Shown: one piece after another, positions 17,937 to 27,380 of the stretch
Position numbering within the stretch: the first letter of the stretch is position 1
Layout: each line of letters begins with the position of its first letter
Source: Hymenobacter nitidus
Lineage (GTDB): Bacteria > Bacteroidota > Bacteroidia > Cytophagales > Hymenobacteraceae
Direction of reading: 5' to 3'
DNA: 64,000 nt
NCBI RefSeq assembly: GCF_020447315.1
Contig: NZ_JAJADQ010000003.1
Location: 124,001-188,000 of the forward strand
Made by a program: the position numbers and the translations under genes
The notes under the pieces: model-generated
What the model was told of the DNA's origin: nothing
Database searches by the model: none
What the model saw: only the letters and a program-made list of their open reading frames with translations

Positions 17937-20900
17937 TTAGCGCGTGAGCACCAGGCGCTGGGTGCGCGTATGCCCGCCCGCAACCAGGCGCAGCATGTAC
18001 ACTCCGGCCGGATATGAGCCCGCCAGTAAGCGGAGTTGCTTGCTCCCGGTGGCAGTGCCGGTAGCTACGTGCTGCACCAGGCGGCCTTGCAGATCGTAGA
18101 GCGCCACGGAGTAGGCGCCCGACTGCGGCAGGGTGAAGAATACATGGACCAGACCCGCGCTGGGGTTAGGCGCTAACTGCAGCTCCGGTAGCGCGCCCGC
18201 CAGGCTTGGCGAGGCCGTGGGCAGCGCCGTACGGGCCTGCCCCGAGCAGGTAGCACCCACCGTGTAGCTGAACGGGGTAGCGGCCGAGTTGCGCTCGGGG
18301 CCGCCCGCGCCCACCTGGTAGGTGAAGTACAGGCTCGTGACAGTGCCGCTGGCAATGGCCTTGGTGAAGGTGAAGTCCCCGGCGGTATTCTTGGTCATGG
18401 AGTAGCCCGGGTAGCCGCCCGCGCTGCCTTCGCGCAGATACAGAATAGCCAGGTTGCCGCCCGCCGTAGCCCCGTTGGGATGGAAGGTAAACGTGACGTT
18501 GCCGTTGCTGGTCACGGCCCCGTAGCTAAAGTCGGTGGTGGTAGCGCAGTAGCCCGTTGGCGTCGCCGGGCCGTTCACGGTGACGTTTACCGCCCCGGAA
18601 GTCGTGGTAGCGCCGGCGTTATCGGTGGCCTTGGCGGTCAGGGAATACGAGCCGGCCGCTACGTTGGTCCAGGAAAAGCTGTAGGGCGCCGAGGTATCGG
18701 TGCCGAGCAGCGTGGTGCCTCGGTAGAATTCCACTTTGCTCACCGTCCCGTTGACATCGGCCGCGTTGGCGGTAATGTTGAGGGTAGCCGGGGCCGTAAA
18801 GCTGGCGTTATTCGCGGGCGAAGTCAGGCTGACGGTGGGCGGCGTGTTGGTTGTGCCGGTGCCGCAGCTGCCTACCACCACGCTGTGGGGCGTGCTGCTG
18901 GTGTTCCGCTCCCCGCCTTCGGGTACGCTGTAGGTGTAGTAGAAATACACGGTTTGCCCCGCAGAGGCGTTCAGGGTGAAAGGCGCGTTGGCCGTCACTA
19001 CGTAGCCCGGGTACGGTCCGGCGGCGTTGGTACCATAGTACAGCAGCAAGGTAGTGCTGCCCACGCCCGAGCGGCCGGGCACGAAGGTCAGCGTGGGGTT
19101 GGGGCTGGCCCCGGATACCGAGTAGGTATAGTCGCCGCTGGTGGGGCCGCCGGTGCAGGTACCGCCGGGGTTGGTAGTTCCGCTGGTTACGCTCACGCTC
19201 ACGGCCCCGGAGGTCGTGGTGGCGCCAGCGTTGTCGGTAGCTTTGACGGTCAAAGAATAGGTGCCGGTCGCTACCCCGTTCCACGAGAAGCTGTAGGGCG
19301 CCGTCAGGTCTTCGCCCAGCTTGGTGGCCCCCTGGAAGAACTCGACTTTGCTCACCGTCCCGTTGGCATCGGCGGCATTAGCCGTGATGTTAATGGTAGC
19401 CGGCGCGGTAAAGCTGGCCCCGTTGGTGGGCGAAGTTAAGCTGACCGTGGGCGGCGTATTGGTAGACGTACCAGTGTAGGTGAAGGTCAGGCGGCCCACG
19501 TTCAGGCCGCCCTGGGTGAAGCTCAGGCGCAGCACATGCTCGCCGGCCGGCAGGTTCAGGCCGGTAATGGTTTTGGTGGCCCAGGTGCCCCAATTGCTGG
19601 TGGTCGTCACGGTCTGGTTGCCGCCCACGGCGTTGCCGTCTACCGACAGCGTGAAGGGCCCGCCGCCTTCCGCGTTGCCGGCCGCGTAGCGCAGAGCCAG
19701 GGTGTGGCTGCCGGCCGTAGCCACGTTCACGGTGTACTCCAGCCATTCGCCGGCATCGACCCAGCCCACGGTAGCGCCCTCGGCCGCATCCGACACGGCA
19801 TCCACGTTTTCACTGGTGCGGAAGGCTACCGTCGGGGCCGGCTCGTAGGTGGCCTGGTTGCCGTCGGAGGCATCGTTGTAGCTGATGCCCTGCCCTTTGC
19901 CGCCGGGGTAGGTATCGTAGCGGCCGGCCTCGATGGTACCCGGAATGGGCTGGGGCGAACCGGTAAACGACACCTGCTTGCCCACCTGCACCGCGGCAAT
20001 ATTAGTTACTTTAAAGAGCGAGCCGGCGTACACTTTCGCGTAGAAGTTGTGAATGGCCACGGGCAAATTGGCGGCGGTGCGGGTGTAGGGTGCCGCCGTG
20101 ACGGTTCCCAACGAAGTGGCGCCGTCGAAGAATTCCACGCCCGTGATGCCCGAGCCAGTGGTGCTTACCGTCAGCGTCACGCTGCCGTTGGCGGCTACTT
20201 CCGCCGCGCTGGCCCGGATGGTACCGGCCACGGCCACGTCGCGGCTGGTGGCCAGCTTGCGGGCCGGCACTGGCAGCGAGTAGCCGTCCGAGAAGGTCAC
20301 GGTGATGGGCGCGCTGCTGTAGTTGTGGGCCACGTAGGTTTTCTGGCCGTTCTTGTTGAACACGGCCGCTTCGGGGTTGTTGGCCGTCACGGTGGCGTCT
20401 ACCTGCCCCAGGGCATTCATGGCGTGCAGCCAGTAATAGGTCTGGGCGTCCGACACGCCGAATTTGATGGCGCGGTTGGGGTAGGAATCGTAGAGCTGAA
20501 TGGCCTTCACGGGGTCAATAAAGGCCAGGTATTCCCAGAGCAGGTCGTGCCAGGTATTGGGGTTGGCCTCGTTCTGCAGGATGCCGGTATTCTGGGTAAT
20601 TTCGGTCCACAGCTTCTGCACGTAGGCTTTGTTCTGGCCCAGGTAGAGCGAGCCGCCGTGCATGGGGTAGAGCTGAATGCCGTAGACGGCCCGGATGTCG
20701 GGCGTCCAGAAGGTGCCCGCGTCGTAGCCCGCGCCCCACACCCGGCCGGTGGCGCTGTAGGCGTAGTCGGGCTGGAACGTACGGTCCCTCACGTCAAACC
20801 AGTACTCCTCAATGGCCGTCTGCTCGGTGGCGTAGAGGTAGATGCCCAGGTCGCGGGTAGCTTTGTTGCCAGTAATGGCGCCCCAGTGAATCAGGGCCGA

Positions 20901-22565
20901 GTTGAACTGCATGCTCTCGGAAGTGGACTCCTGGTTGTTGCCCATCGGCGAGCTGGCAAACCCGTCGGCCCAGGCGTGGCCGGCGTAGGGGTCGAAGTTG
21001 CGCAGGAAAGGAAACTTGGTGTCGGTGCGGCTCGGGTTGGCCGCGTCCCGGATGAGCATGTTCACCATCTCGCTCCACTGGCTGGCCCAGCCGGGCTGGT
21101 ACTGCTCCACGAAGGCGGCGGCGTGAATAAAGTAGCCCCAGTGGAAGTGGTGGTCGTTCAGGTTGTCGTCCTGGTGGTGGCCGGCCGGGTAGCCCAGCAG
21201 CGTCGACCACTTGGTGTCGTAGTAAAACAGAAAGGCCTTCTCCCCGCCTTCCACCGACAGCCAGTCTTCCAGCCGCGTCTTGATGGTCGCCAGGATTTTG
21301 TCGCGGGCTTCGGTGTTGCCGGCCTCATCGGCAATGCGGGCCGTCTGAATCAGCTTGTTCATCTCCTGGCCTTCGTTGTAGGAGTCGGTCCACTCGGCCA
21401 GGCCGTTATTTTGCAGGGCCTGCACCTTGTCATTGAGCTTCACCGGGCTGAAACCGGCGCTGTAGTTGGCCAAATAGGGCAGCGTGGGCAGCACCCCGCG
21501 GAACGTATAGGCAGTAGCAAACGTGTTGCCGGCCAGCATCTTCAGCTGCCCCCGCACCGACGGATACACCTGCCCGGCGGGCTGGGCCGAGCCGCTGGCC
21601 AGATGGCCCCACTGATGGGGCAGCAGCCCCTGGAGCACCACATTGTTGGTGCCTTCCTTCACGGCGGGCGTCACGGTGAAGGTGGTTTTGAGCACCGCCG
21701 TGGCGTCCGTGTACTGCCAGTCGACGCGGGTGCCGGCCGGAAACACGTAGGCGTACTTCTTGTAGTCGTTGGCGGCGGCCAGCGCGTCGGCGGCCGTTGG
21801 GTTCAGCAGGGCCATCGACCAGTAGGTTTTGCCGCCCAGCGTGGAGGTATAGGTGCCCGCGTTGTTGGTCCAGGTGGAGCCCACCGGGGCGTACACGGCG
21901 TAGTCGGCCCCGTTGTAGGAGTCCCGTATCAGCAGCATTTCCCCGTTAATGGTCACTGTGCCTACCATTACTTTCACCTGGGCCACGTCGGCGGCGGCTT
22001 TAGTGAAGTACACGAAGGGCATGCCCATGCCCACGGTGGCGCTGAAGTCGTTCGAGTTGCTGCGCCAGTTCATGGTCACGGTCCAGTCGGAGTAGTCCGA
22101 CACGGTGGCGCGCACGGCGTTCAGGCTTTGCACGCCCACCGTCACGGCCATTACGTCGCTGTTGGGCTGCCGGTACTCCTTGGGTCCCGAGGGCGGAATG
22201 ATGTAGTTGACCACCAGCCCGGTTTCGTGGGTGCGCAGGGTCAGCGGGTAGTTGAAGATGTTGTTGACATGGTCCCGCTGCAGCTTGGCCGACCAGAACT
22301 CGTTGGTAGGCACCGGCTTGGTAGCCGCCACCCCACTCACCAGCGGGGAGCCGGGCGGCACGGCGTTGCGGCCGGCGGCATCCGTACCTGGAAACTGGGT
22401 GGTGTAGCTGCCCGAGCCCACGGGCACGATTTGGCTGCGGGCCGGGGCGGCACTCAGGCCCAGGGCCAGCAGGGAAATGGTCAGAGACTTTAGGGCGTGG
22501 AGCCGGGACTTGCGCGGCTGCGCCGGCCCACTGCCGGGCCGGCGGTTAGGTAGGGATATACCCAT
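17937..22565 (-). CDS. Modular endo-beta-1,3-glucanase GH81 with Ig-like domains, CBM6-like and two CBM56-like modules, T9SS sorting domain
   Basis: A 1542-residue secreted enzyme predicted to cut beta-1,3-glucan (laminarin, curdlan, fungal walls). After the signal peptide (to about residue 45) the GH81 domain spans about 65-765. It shows PVPTNEFWSAKL, NDHHFHWGYF with Asp471, and NQESTSESM with Glu546 and Glu550; these match the Asp and Glu positions implicated in GH81 catalysis. Then follow an Ig-like domain (about 780-855), a CBM6/35-like module (about 870-1030), a second Ig-like domain (1037-1128), a module with GERNTSS (1135-1234), a third Ig-like domain (1240-1328) and a related module with PERNSAA (1339-1438). 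The last two resemble CBM56 glucan-binding modules. A T9SS domain ends the protein (LAPNPSAG, GVYMLRLVAGG). It is a single-gene unit. Confidence 0.93.
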   Translation of the reverse strand: MGISLPNRRPGSGPAQPRKSRLHALKSLTISLLALGLSAAPARSQIVPVGSGSYTTQFPGTDAAGRNAVPPGSPLVSGVAATKPVPTNEFWSAKLQRDHVNNIFNYPLTLRTHETGLVVNYIIPPSGPKEYRQPNSDVMAVTVGVQSLNAVRATVSDYSDWTVTMNWRSNSNDFSATVGMGMPFVYFTKAAADVAQVKVMVGTVTINGEMLLIRDSYNGADYAVYAPVGSTWTNNAGTYTSTLGGKTYWSMALLNPTAADALAAANDYKKYAYVFPAGTRVDWQYTDATAVLKTTFTVTPAVKEGTNNVVLQGLLPHQWGHLASGSAQPAGQVYPSVRGQLKMLAGNTFATAYTFRGVLPTLPYLANYSAGFSPVKLNDKVQALQNNGLAEWTDSYNEGQEMNKLIQTARIADEAGNTEARDKILATIKTRLEDWLSVEGGEKAFLFYYDTKWSTLLGYPAGHHQDDNLNDHHFHWGYFIHAAAFVEQYQPGWASQWSEMVNMLIRDAANPSRTDTKFPFLRNFDPYAGHAWADGFASSPMGNNQESTSESMQFNSALIHWGAITGNKATRDLGIYLYATEQTAIEEYWFDVRDRTFQPDYAYSATGRVWGAGYDAGTFWTPDIRAVYGIQLYPMHGGSLYLGQNKAYVQKLWTEITQNTGILQNEANPNTWHDLLWEYLAFIDPVKAIQLYDSYPNRAIKFGVSDAQTYYWLHAMNALGQVDATVTANNPEAAVFNKNGQKTYVAHNYSSAPITVTFSDGYSLPVPARKLATSRDVAVAGTIRASAAEVAANGSVTLTVSTTGSGITGVEFFDGATSLGTVTAAPYTRTAANLPVAIHNFYAKVYAGSLFKVTNIAAVQVGKQVSFTGSPQPIPGTIEAGRYDTYPGGKGQGISYNDASDGNQATYEPAPTVAFRTSENVDAVSDAAEGATVGWVDAGEWLEYTVNVATAGSHTLALRYAAGNAEGGGPFTLSVDGNAVGGNQTVTTTSNWGTWATKTITGLNLPAGEHVLRLSFTQGGLNVGRLTFTYTGTSTNTPPTVSLTSPTNGASFTAPATINITANAADANGTVSKVEFFQGATKLGEDLTAPYSFSWNGVATGTYSLTVKATDNAGATTTSGAVSVSVTSGTTNPGGTCTGGPTSGDYTYSVSGASPNPTLTFVPGRSGVGSTTLLLYYGTNAAGPYPGYVVTANAPFTLNASAGQTVYFYYTYSVPEGGERNTSSTPHSVVVGSCGTGTTNTPPTVSLTSPANNASFTAPATLNITANAADVNGTVSKVEFYRGTTLLGTDTSAPYSFSWTNVAAGSYSLTAKATDNAGATTTSGAVNVTVNGPATPTGYCATTTDFSYGAVTSNGNVTFTFHPNGATAGGNLAILYLREGSAGGYPGYSMTKNTAGDFTFTKAIASGTVTSLYFTYQVGAGGPERNSAATPFSYTVGATCSGQARTALPTASPSLAGALPELQLAPNPSAGLVHVFFTLPQSGAYSVALYDLQGRLVQHVATGTATGSKQLRLLAGSYPAGVYMLRLVAGGHTRTQRLVLTR

Positions 22566-23008
22566 AGTCAGAAAGGTTTTGGTGGGTTATGGAAAGAAAG
22601 AGAGCGGCAAGGCAAACAGCGGCCGGCAGTGGCCGCCAGGCAGCTCTACCGCGCAGGCGCGGGAGCTGGGATAATAGGAAGTAGCCGTATTAGCCGACGG
22701 CGCTGGGTGCTATTTCGGGAAAGCTCCTCTTCGGGGCAAACTCGGTTTACCAGCCTAAGCAAAGCAGAACAAGTCCGAGCCGTAGTAGGCGCGGCCTGCG
22801 GGAAAACGGAGCTTTGCAAAGCTAAAATTATATCTTTTTAGACGCGCTATGTGCTCAAAATAAACTCTTTAGACACAATTCAGCAGCACCAACCGGCCCA
22901 ACCGCCACTGCTTACGGCCCGTTTCCCACGTGTTACGCAAGCGTATATTCCTTACCGAACTTACTTCTACAAAACAGGCAGCGCCGTGGCCTCAGCTGGG
23001 TATTATGC
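22566..23008. other. Intergenic region upstream of GH81
   Basis: This gap carries no supportable gene. An AT-rich patch about 250-300 bases before the GH81 start has, on the minus strand, TTTTG (22856-22860) and a TATAATTTTAG stretch (22822-22832), which loosely resembles a Bacteroidota promoter but with spacing slightly too long. Confidence 0.3.
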
Positions 23009-23047
23009 AAAAAGGCCGTGAGCAACAGCTGCTGTTGCTCACGGCCT
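23009..23047 (-). terminator. Terminator after selO
   Basis: A perfect 16-bp stem (23013-23028 with 23032-23047, AGGCCGTGAGCAACAG and its complement) with a three-base loop, followed on the minus strand by UUUU. It lies 54 bases after the selO stop. Confidence 0.85.
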
Positions 23048-23100
23048 CGGCCTTACCCATTGCATCCGCACGCTGGGCGCTTACGGCACACTCCCGGAAG

Positions 23101-24705
23101 TTAGGAGCTGCACGAAAGCGTGGCGCAGCCGGGCTTTTCGCGGGCCCACTCGGGGCGTTTGGCGGCCAGCTCCTCGTGCTCGGGCTGCTCGGCAAAGGGG
23201 GTTTTGAGCACTTCCATCAGCCGGTTCAGCACCGACAGGTCACCAGCCTCGGCGGCTTCAATGGCCTGCTGAGCCAGGTAGTTGCGCAGCACGTACTTGG
23301 GGTTGGCTGCCAGCATCTGCGCCCGAATGGCCTCGGGCGCGGCGGTTTCCTGGCGGAGGCGCTGCAGGTAGCGCGGCAGCCACTCCCGTAGCCTGGCCTC
23401 GGCGGCCGGTGCGGTAGCGTAGCCGGCAGCGGCCAGCAGCGTGTCCCAAGCGGCGGCTTCCTGCTCCTGTCCGCTGAGCAGCGCCGGGGCGAGGTGCGAA
23501 AGATGGCGGAAAAACAGCGTCATGTCGGTTTCGGCCTCGGCCAGTGCTTCGTTCAGAGCCTCAAACAGCGCTTTGTCTTCATCGGGAGCAATATTGGTCA
23601 GGCCCAGCTTGCGCAATAGCATCTCGTGACGGGTAGACTCGTAGGTGGCCGAGTACAAATCCAGGCCGGGGCGCAGCAGCTCAGGGGTTTCTACGAGGTG
23701 GGCCAGGGCACGGGCCAGCTGCCAGAGGTTCCAGAGACCCACGTTGGGCTGCTGCCCATAGGCATAGCGGCGCGAGCCGAAGTCGGTGGTGTTGGGCGTC
23801 CAGTCGGGGTCGTAGGGTTCCAGCCAGCCGTAGGGGCCGTAGTCGATGGTCAGGCCCAGAATGCTCATGTTGTCGGTGTTCATCACCCCGTGTACAAAGC
23901 CCACCGACATCCAGTGCGCCAGCATAACGGCCGTGCGGCCGCAGATTTCCTCGAACCAGCGCACGTACACCTGTGGCCCCGACGGCTCGCCCAGCTCGGG
24001 GTAGTAGCGCCGGATAACGTAGTCGGCCAGGGCCCGCAGATTGTCTAGCTCCCCGGCTGCGGCCATCATCTGGAAGTTGCCGAAGCGCACGAACGTGGGC
24101 GCCACCCGGGCCACGATGGCGCCGGGCTCGGCCTGGGGGTTGCCATTATAGAACATGTCGCGCACCACTTCGTCGCCGGTTTGCACCAGGCTCAGGGCGC
24201 GGGTGGTGGGCACGCCCAGGTAGTGCATGGCCTCGCTGCACAGAAACTCGCGTACCGAGGAGCGCAGCACGGCCCGTCCGTCGGCGCGGCGCGAGTAGGG
24301 CGTGGGGCCAGCGCCCTTCAGCTGAATTTCCCAGGGCGTGCCATCGGTGGCCGTTACTTCGCCCAGGGAAATGGCCCGCCCGTCGCCGAGCTGCCCGGCC
24401 CAGGAGCCGAACTGGTGGCCGCCGTAGCGGGCCGCGAAGGGCTTCATGCTGCCCGTCACCAGGTTACCAGCCAGGGCATCGACGGCCGGGCCCCGCTCGG
24501 CGGGCTTGCTCAGCCCCAGAAAAGCGGCCAGCTCATCGGCCCAGGCCAGCAGCTTGGGGTCGTGCACCGGCGTGGGCGTCACGCGCGAATAATGGTAGCC
24601 CGGCACCTGACGCGGGGAATTGTTGAACGTAGCTTCGCCCTTCATTTCCTCCACAAAGGAGTTGTGAAAGGTGGCCTGATCTATCGTTGGAAAGGAAGTT
24701 GACAT
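23101..24705 (-). CDS. selO: Protein adenylyltransferase SelO (YdiU/UPF0061 family)
   Basis: A 534-residue pseudokinase that transfers AMP from ATP to Ser, Thr or Tyr of target proteins; the E. coli homologue acts in redox stress. The family core is clear: LAGNLVTGSMKPFAARYGGHQFGSWAGQLGDGRAISLGE near the N-terminus, the ATP-binding PYSRRADGRAVLRSSVREFLCSEAMHYLG, and the metal/catalytic region HGVMNTDNMSILGLTIDYGPYGWL with its conserved Asp-x-x-Asn. The C-terminus reads GCATLSCSS; in animals the corresponding penultimate region carries selenocysteine, here Cys, and the paired Cys may form a redox switch. The ATG start is confirmed by the STSFPTI N-terminus. It is monocistronic, with a terminator at 23013. 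Confidence 0.95.
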   Translation of the reverse strand: MSTSFPTIDQATFHNSFVEEMKGEATFNNSPRQVPGYHYSRVTPTPVHDPKLLAWADELAAFLGLSKPAERGPAVDALAGNLVTGSMKPFAARYGGHQFGSWAGQLGDGRAISLGEVTATDGTPWEIQLKGAGPTPYSRRADGRAVLRSSVREFLCSEAMHYLGVPTTRALSLVQTGDEVVRDMFYNGNPQAEPGAIVARVAPTFVRFGNFQMMAAAGELDNLRALADYVIRRYYPELGEPSGPQVYVRWFEEICGRTAVMLAHWMSVGFVHGVMNTDNMSILGLTIDYGPYGWLEPYDPDWTPNTTDFGSRRYAYGQQPNVGLWNLWQLARALAHLVETPELLRPGLDLYSATYESTRHEMLLRKLGLTNIAPDEDKALFEALNEALAEAETDMTLFFRHLSHLAPALLSGQEQEAAAWDTLLAAAGYATAPAAEARLREWLPRYLQRLRQETAAPEAIRAQMLAANPKYVLRNYLAQQAIEAAEAGDLSVLNRLMEVLKTPFAEQPEHEELAAKRPEWAREKPGCATLSCSS

Positions 24706-24978
24706 AGGTAAGCAGTAGGTAGTTGCGCATCAGCCGGGCAAGGTCAGCTTTAAACCAAGCCCGGCAGTAAGCCGGCAGCAGTGGTGCTGCAAAGGAAATA
24801 AACGTGTAAACGGGGGCCGCAAGTTCGCCAACCAGGTTTCAACGGGCTTGTTTTGAAACTTCCACAGCAACGTGTGCGCCAGCAAGCAGAACAGTCGCGC
24901 TGAGCACTGGTGCAGCATAACAACAATAGCCGCCGGCCAGTGGGCCGCACGGCGCAGAATCGGTATTTTGCCGCCGCT

Positions 24979-25950
24979 ATGAACCGCTTCGACCGTATCA
25001 CCGCCCTTCTGATTCAGCTCCAGGCCAAGCGCGTGGTGAAAGGCCCCGAGCTGGCCCAGCGCTACGGCGTGAGTCTGCGCACCATTTACCGCGACCTGCG
25101 CACCCTGGAAGAAGCCGGCGTGCCGCTCTGCGGGGAAGCGGGCGTGGGCTATTCGCTGGCCGAGGGCTACCGGCTGCCGCCCGTCATGTTTTCGCGCGAA
25201 GAGGCCACCGCCCTGCTCACGGCCGAAAAGCTGGCCGCTCAGCTCACCGATGCCCACACGGCCCAGCTCAGCCAGACGGCCATGGACAAGCTGCGGGCCG
25301 TGCTCCGCCGCACCGACCGCGACTATCTGGAGGATTTAGGCTCCCGCATCCGTGTATTCGGTGGGGCCCGCCGCCCTACTGCCCCGGCCCCCGCCGCGGG
25401 CACCCAGCAGCCCCTGCTTGACGCTATTGCCCGCCAGCGGGTGGTGCGCCTGGAGTACCGGGCTGGTCATCAGGGCACACCTTCCCGCCGCGACGTGGAG
25501 CCCATTGGCGTGTATTTTGGCCACTACTGGCACGTGGTGGCCTTTTGCCGCCTGCGCCAGGAGTTCCGCGACTTCCGCCTCGACCGGATTGCGGGCCTGC
25601 TGGTGCTCGACGAAGCATTTGAGCCGCGTCCCGACACGCTGCAGTCGTACTGGGCCTCGCTGGCCGAGGAGCGCCAGACGCAGGTGGCCGTGGTGCGCTT
25701 CGGGCCCCAGGTGCTCGGGCAGGTGCACGAATACAAGCACTATTATGGCTGGAAGCAGGACCAGGCCCCCGATGCCGACGGCTGGGTGGAAATGACGCTG
25801 GTGCCCGGCTGCCTGAAGCACTTCAGCCGCTGGCTGCTGCTCTTTGCCGGGCAGGTAGAGGTGCAGGCCCCCGCCGAGCTACAAGTGCTGGTGCAGGAGC
25901 TGGCCCGGGCGGCCCACGATTTTTTTTGCCAGCCCGCCAAACGCTGCTGA
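24979..25950 (+). CDS. WYL-domain transcriptional regulator (YafY/DeoR-like HTH)
   Basis: A 323-residue regulator. The ATG at 24979 gives MNRFDRITALLIQLQAKRVV, the canonical N-terminus of this family. Residues about 5-60 form the HTH_11 winged helix (ELAQRYGVSLRTIYRDLRTLEEAGVPL). The WYL domain begins near residue 140 (LLDAIARQRVVRLEYRAG) and contains GHYWHVVAFCRLRQEFRDFRLDRI, with His-Val in place of Tyr-Leu of the name-giving motif; a C-terminal WCX extension follows. WYL domains sense small ligands or nucleic acid. The DinB gene starts 64 bases downstream on the same strand, a pairing seen often for YafY-type regulators, so the two are probably one transcript. Confidence 0.93.
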   Translation: MNRFDRITALLIQLQAKRVVKGPELAQRYGVSLRTIYRDLRTLEEAGVPLCGEAGVGYSLAEGYRLPPVMFSREEATALLTAEKLAAQLTDAHTAQLSQTAMDKLRAVLRRTDRDYLEDLGSRIRVFGGARRPTAPAPAAGTQQPLLDAIARQRVVRLEYRAGHQGTPSRRDVEPIGVYFGHYWHVVAFCRLRQEFRDFRLDRIAGLLVLDEAFEPRPDTLQSYWASLAEERQTQVAVVRFGPQVLGQVHEYKHYYGWKQDQAPDADGWVEMTLVPGCLKHFSRWLLLFAGQVEVQAPAELQVLVQELARAAHDFFCQPAKRC

Positions 25951-26014
25951 CATAGGGCTGTCACCGGGGGCCGCGAAGTTTGGGCTATCCATCAACCCAA
26001 ACCCCTACAAGCCC

Positions 26015-26539
26015 ATGGAAACTACCCTGGTAACAGCCCCCCTCGCCCAAGCCTTCAGCACCGAGTTGCTCGACGAAGCCCAACTCACCCGCCGCGTGCT
26101 GGCGCGCGTGCCCGTGGCCCGGTTCGACTGGCAGCCCCACCCCAAGTCGATGACGCTCGGCACGCTGGCCCGCCACACCGCCGACCTCATCGGCTGGATC
26201 AAGGACACGCTCGATACGACTGAGGTGGACGTGGCCGTATTCGACGATGCGCCGGTGGTGCCCATTACCAGCACCGAGGAGCTGCTGGCCTACTTCCAGC
26301 AACGCGTTGAGGGCGCCCACGCGGGCCTGCTGCACGCCACGCCCGAGGACTTACAGCAGTCCTGGGCCATGCGCAGCGGCACCCAGGTAATTGTCGAGCA
26401 GCCGCGCGCTGAAGTAGTGCGCCACCTCATCAGCCACACGATTCATCACCGCGGGCAGCTGAGCGTCTATCTGCGCCTCCTCGACGTGCCAGTGCCCTAC
26501 ATCTACGGCCCCTCCGCCGACGAAGCAGTGCCGCAGTAA
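26015..26539 (+). CDS. DinB family protein, next to a WYL regulator
   Basis: A 174-residue DinB-fold protein with the full metal triad: His54 in LARHTADLIGW, His141 and His145 in LISHTIHHRGQ. It differs clearly from the other DinB protein at 13250. The gene starts 64 bases after the WYL regulator and is presumably co-transcribed and controlled by it. Members of this subgroup are about this length and are thought to be metal-dependent transferases or hydrolases; the substrate is unknown. The sequence QVIVEQPRAEVVRHLISH before the His pair matches the usual helix 3-4 layout. Confidence 0.9.
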   Translation: METTLVTAPLAQAFSTELLDEAQLTRRVLARVPVARFDWQPHPKSMTLGTLARHTADLIGWIKDTLDTTEVDVAVFDDAPVVPITSTEELLAYFQQRVEGAHAGLLHATPEDLQQSWAMRSGTQVIVEQPRAEVVRHLISHTIHHRGQLSVYLRLLDVPVPYIYGPSADEAVPQ

Positions 26540-26632
26540 AGGAGTAAAGGCGTCTCTCCAACCGGCGCAGGCGAGCAGCGCGCACTATAGCGGCCCTGAT
26601 CTTCGGCTGTAGTCTGTGCTACCGATACCAAC

Positions 26633-26668
26633 ACTACCCCGACTGGCTCCAGGGCCGGCCGGGGTAGT
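26633..26668. terminator. Putative bidirectional terminator
   Basis: ACTACCCCG pairs with CGGGGTAGT (26633-26641 with 26660-26668), followed by TT on the plus strand. It sits between the convergent DinB gene and the cupin gene. The loop is long (18 bases), so it is a moderate candidate. Confidence 0.5.
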
Positions 26669-26708
26669 TTGCTTGGTGAAGCAGCACGGCCTGAACCGCG
26701 GCTAAGCG

Positions 26709-27107
26709 CTAGGAAATGGCGCTGGGACTGTGGGTTAGCGGCAGCTCCAAGCGCTCCACGGTGTCGCGCTCAAAGTCGAACTCTATCAGAATAGCCGGCT
26801 CCTCGCCCACCACCCAGCCGTCGTGGCCCGGCTCAATGGCCACGGCCTGGGGGGCCACGAAGGTTTCGAGCACGCCGTCGGCATACTGAATGCTGATCTG
26901 CCCCTGAGCCAGGAAGCCCACGTGCGCGTGCATACACAGGGGCGTGCCCATGATGGCTTTCAGATTCTGGGACCAGCGGAACCCGACCGGATACACAATG
27001 CGCTTGACGCGGGCTGCGCCGGTGCGTACCACGTCGACCGTCACGCCGCCTACTTCCTTACGTTCGGCCCCTTTCATAGGGCCCAGCAATGCGTTATTCT
27101 GATTCAT
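26709..27107 (-). CDS. Cupin-domain protein
   Basis: A 132-residue single-domain cupin. The ATG at 27107 (MNQNNALLGPMKGAERKE) is chosen over a TTG nine bases upstream. The double-stranded beta-helix is visible in two motif regions: VGFRWSQNLKAIMGTPLCMHAHVGFLAQGQISIQYADG (His pair in CMHAHVG acting as likely metal ligands) and AVAIEPGHDGWVVGEEPAILIEFDFE (PGHDGW). It has no signal peptide, so it is cytoplasmic. Such proteins often bind a small ligand with a metal; there is no evidence for a specific reaction. Upstream sequence is AT-richer but no clear promoter was seen. Confidence 0.82.
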   Translation of the reverse strand: MNQNNALLGPMKGAERKEVGGVTVDVVRTGAARVKRIVYPVGFRWSQNLKAIMGTPLCMHAHVGFLAQGQISIQYADGVLETFVAPQAVAIEPGHDGWVVGEEPAILIEFDFERDTVERLELPLTHSPSAIS

Positions 27108-27280
27108 ACCCGACAATTAAAAATAAACCTTGAAATAGGACAAGTACGCAGGTCGGCGTTGCTATTATCGCTCCTGAAACGCTTACCGGGGCTTTCGTAC
27201 TACCTAAGCCTTAGCTAAATATAGAAAAAATTCGGGATGAAACGCCCGCCATACATCGAAACATAGGGGTTGGGAAATGA

Positions 27281-27315
27281 CAAAGCCGCTGCCCCTAATC
27301 GGGACAGCGGCTTTG
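27281..27315 (-). terminator. Terminator after the lipoprotein gene at 27381
   Basis: CAAAGCCGCTG pairs with CAGCGGCTTTG (27281-27291 with 27305-27315); CCC and GGG add pairing inside. It lies about 65 bases after the stop of the minus-strand gene. Confidence 0.7.
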
Positions 27316-27380
27316 CTGAGCGGCCTGCCTCCTGGCGTTGCTCGCAGAAACGAGCTTAGGCTGAAGGAAGGCGCCGAAAT

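Noticed and set aside
17553..18017. Open frames on both strands in the gap between the pectate lyase and GH81 genes
   Set aside because: They overlap each other and a terminator, are Pro/Arg/Cys-rich and have no recognisable features.
19536..22493. Plus-strand open frame of 985 codons opposite the GH81 gene
   Set aside because: It is a GC-driven shadow of the real gene: rich in Gly, Val, His and Arg, without domains, and the minus strand encodes an unmistakable GH81 protein.
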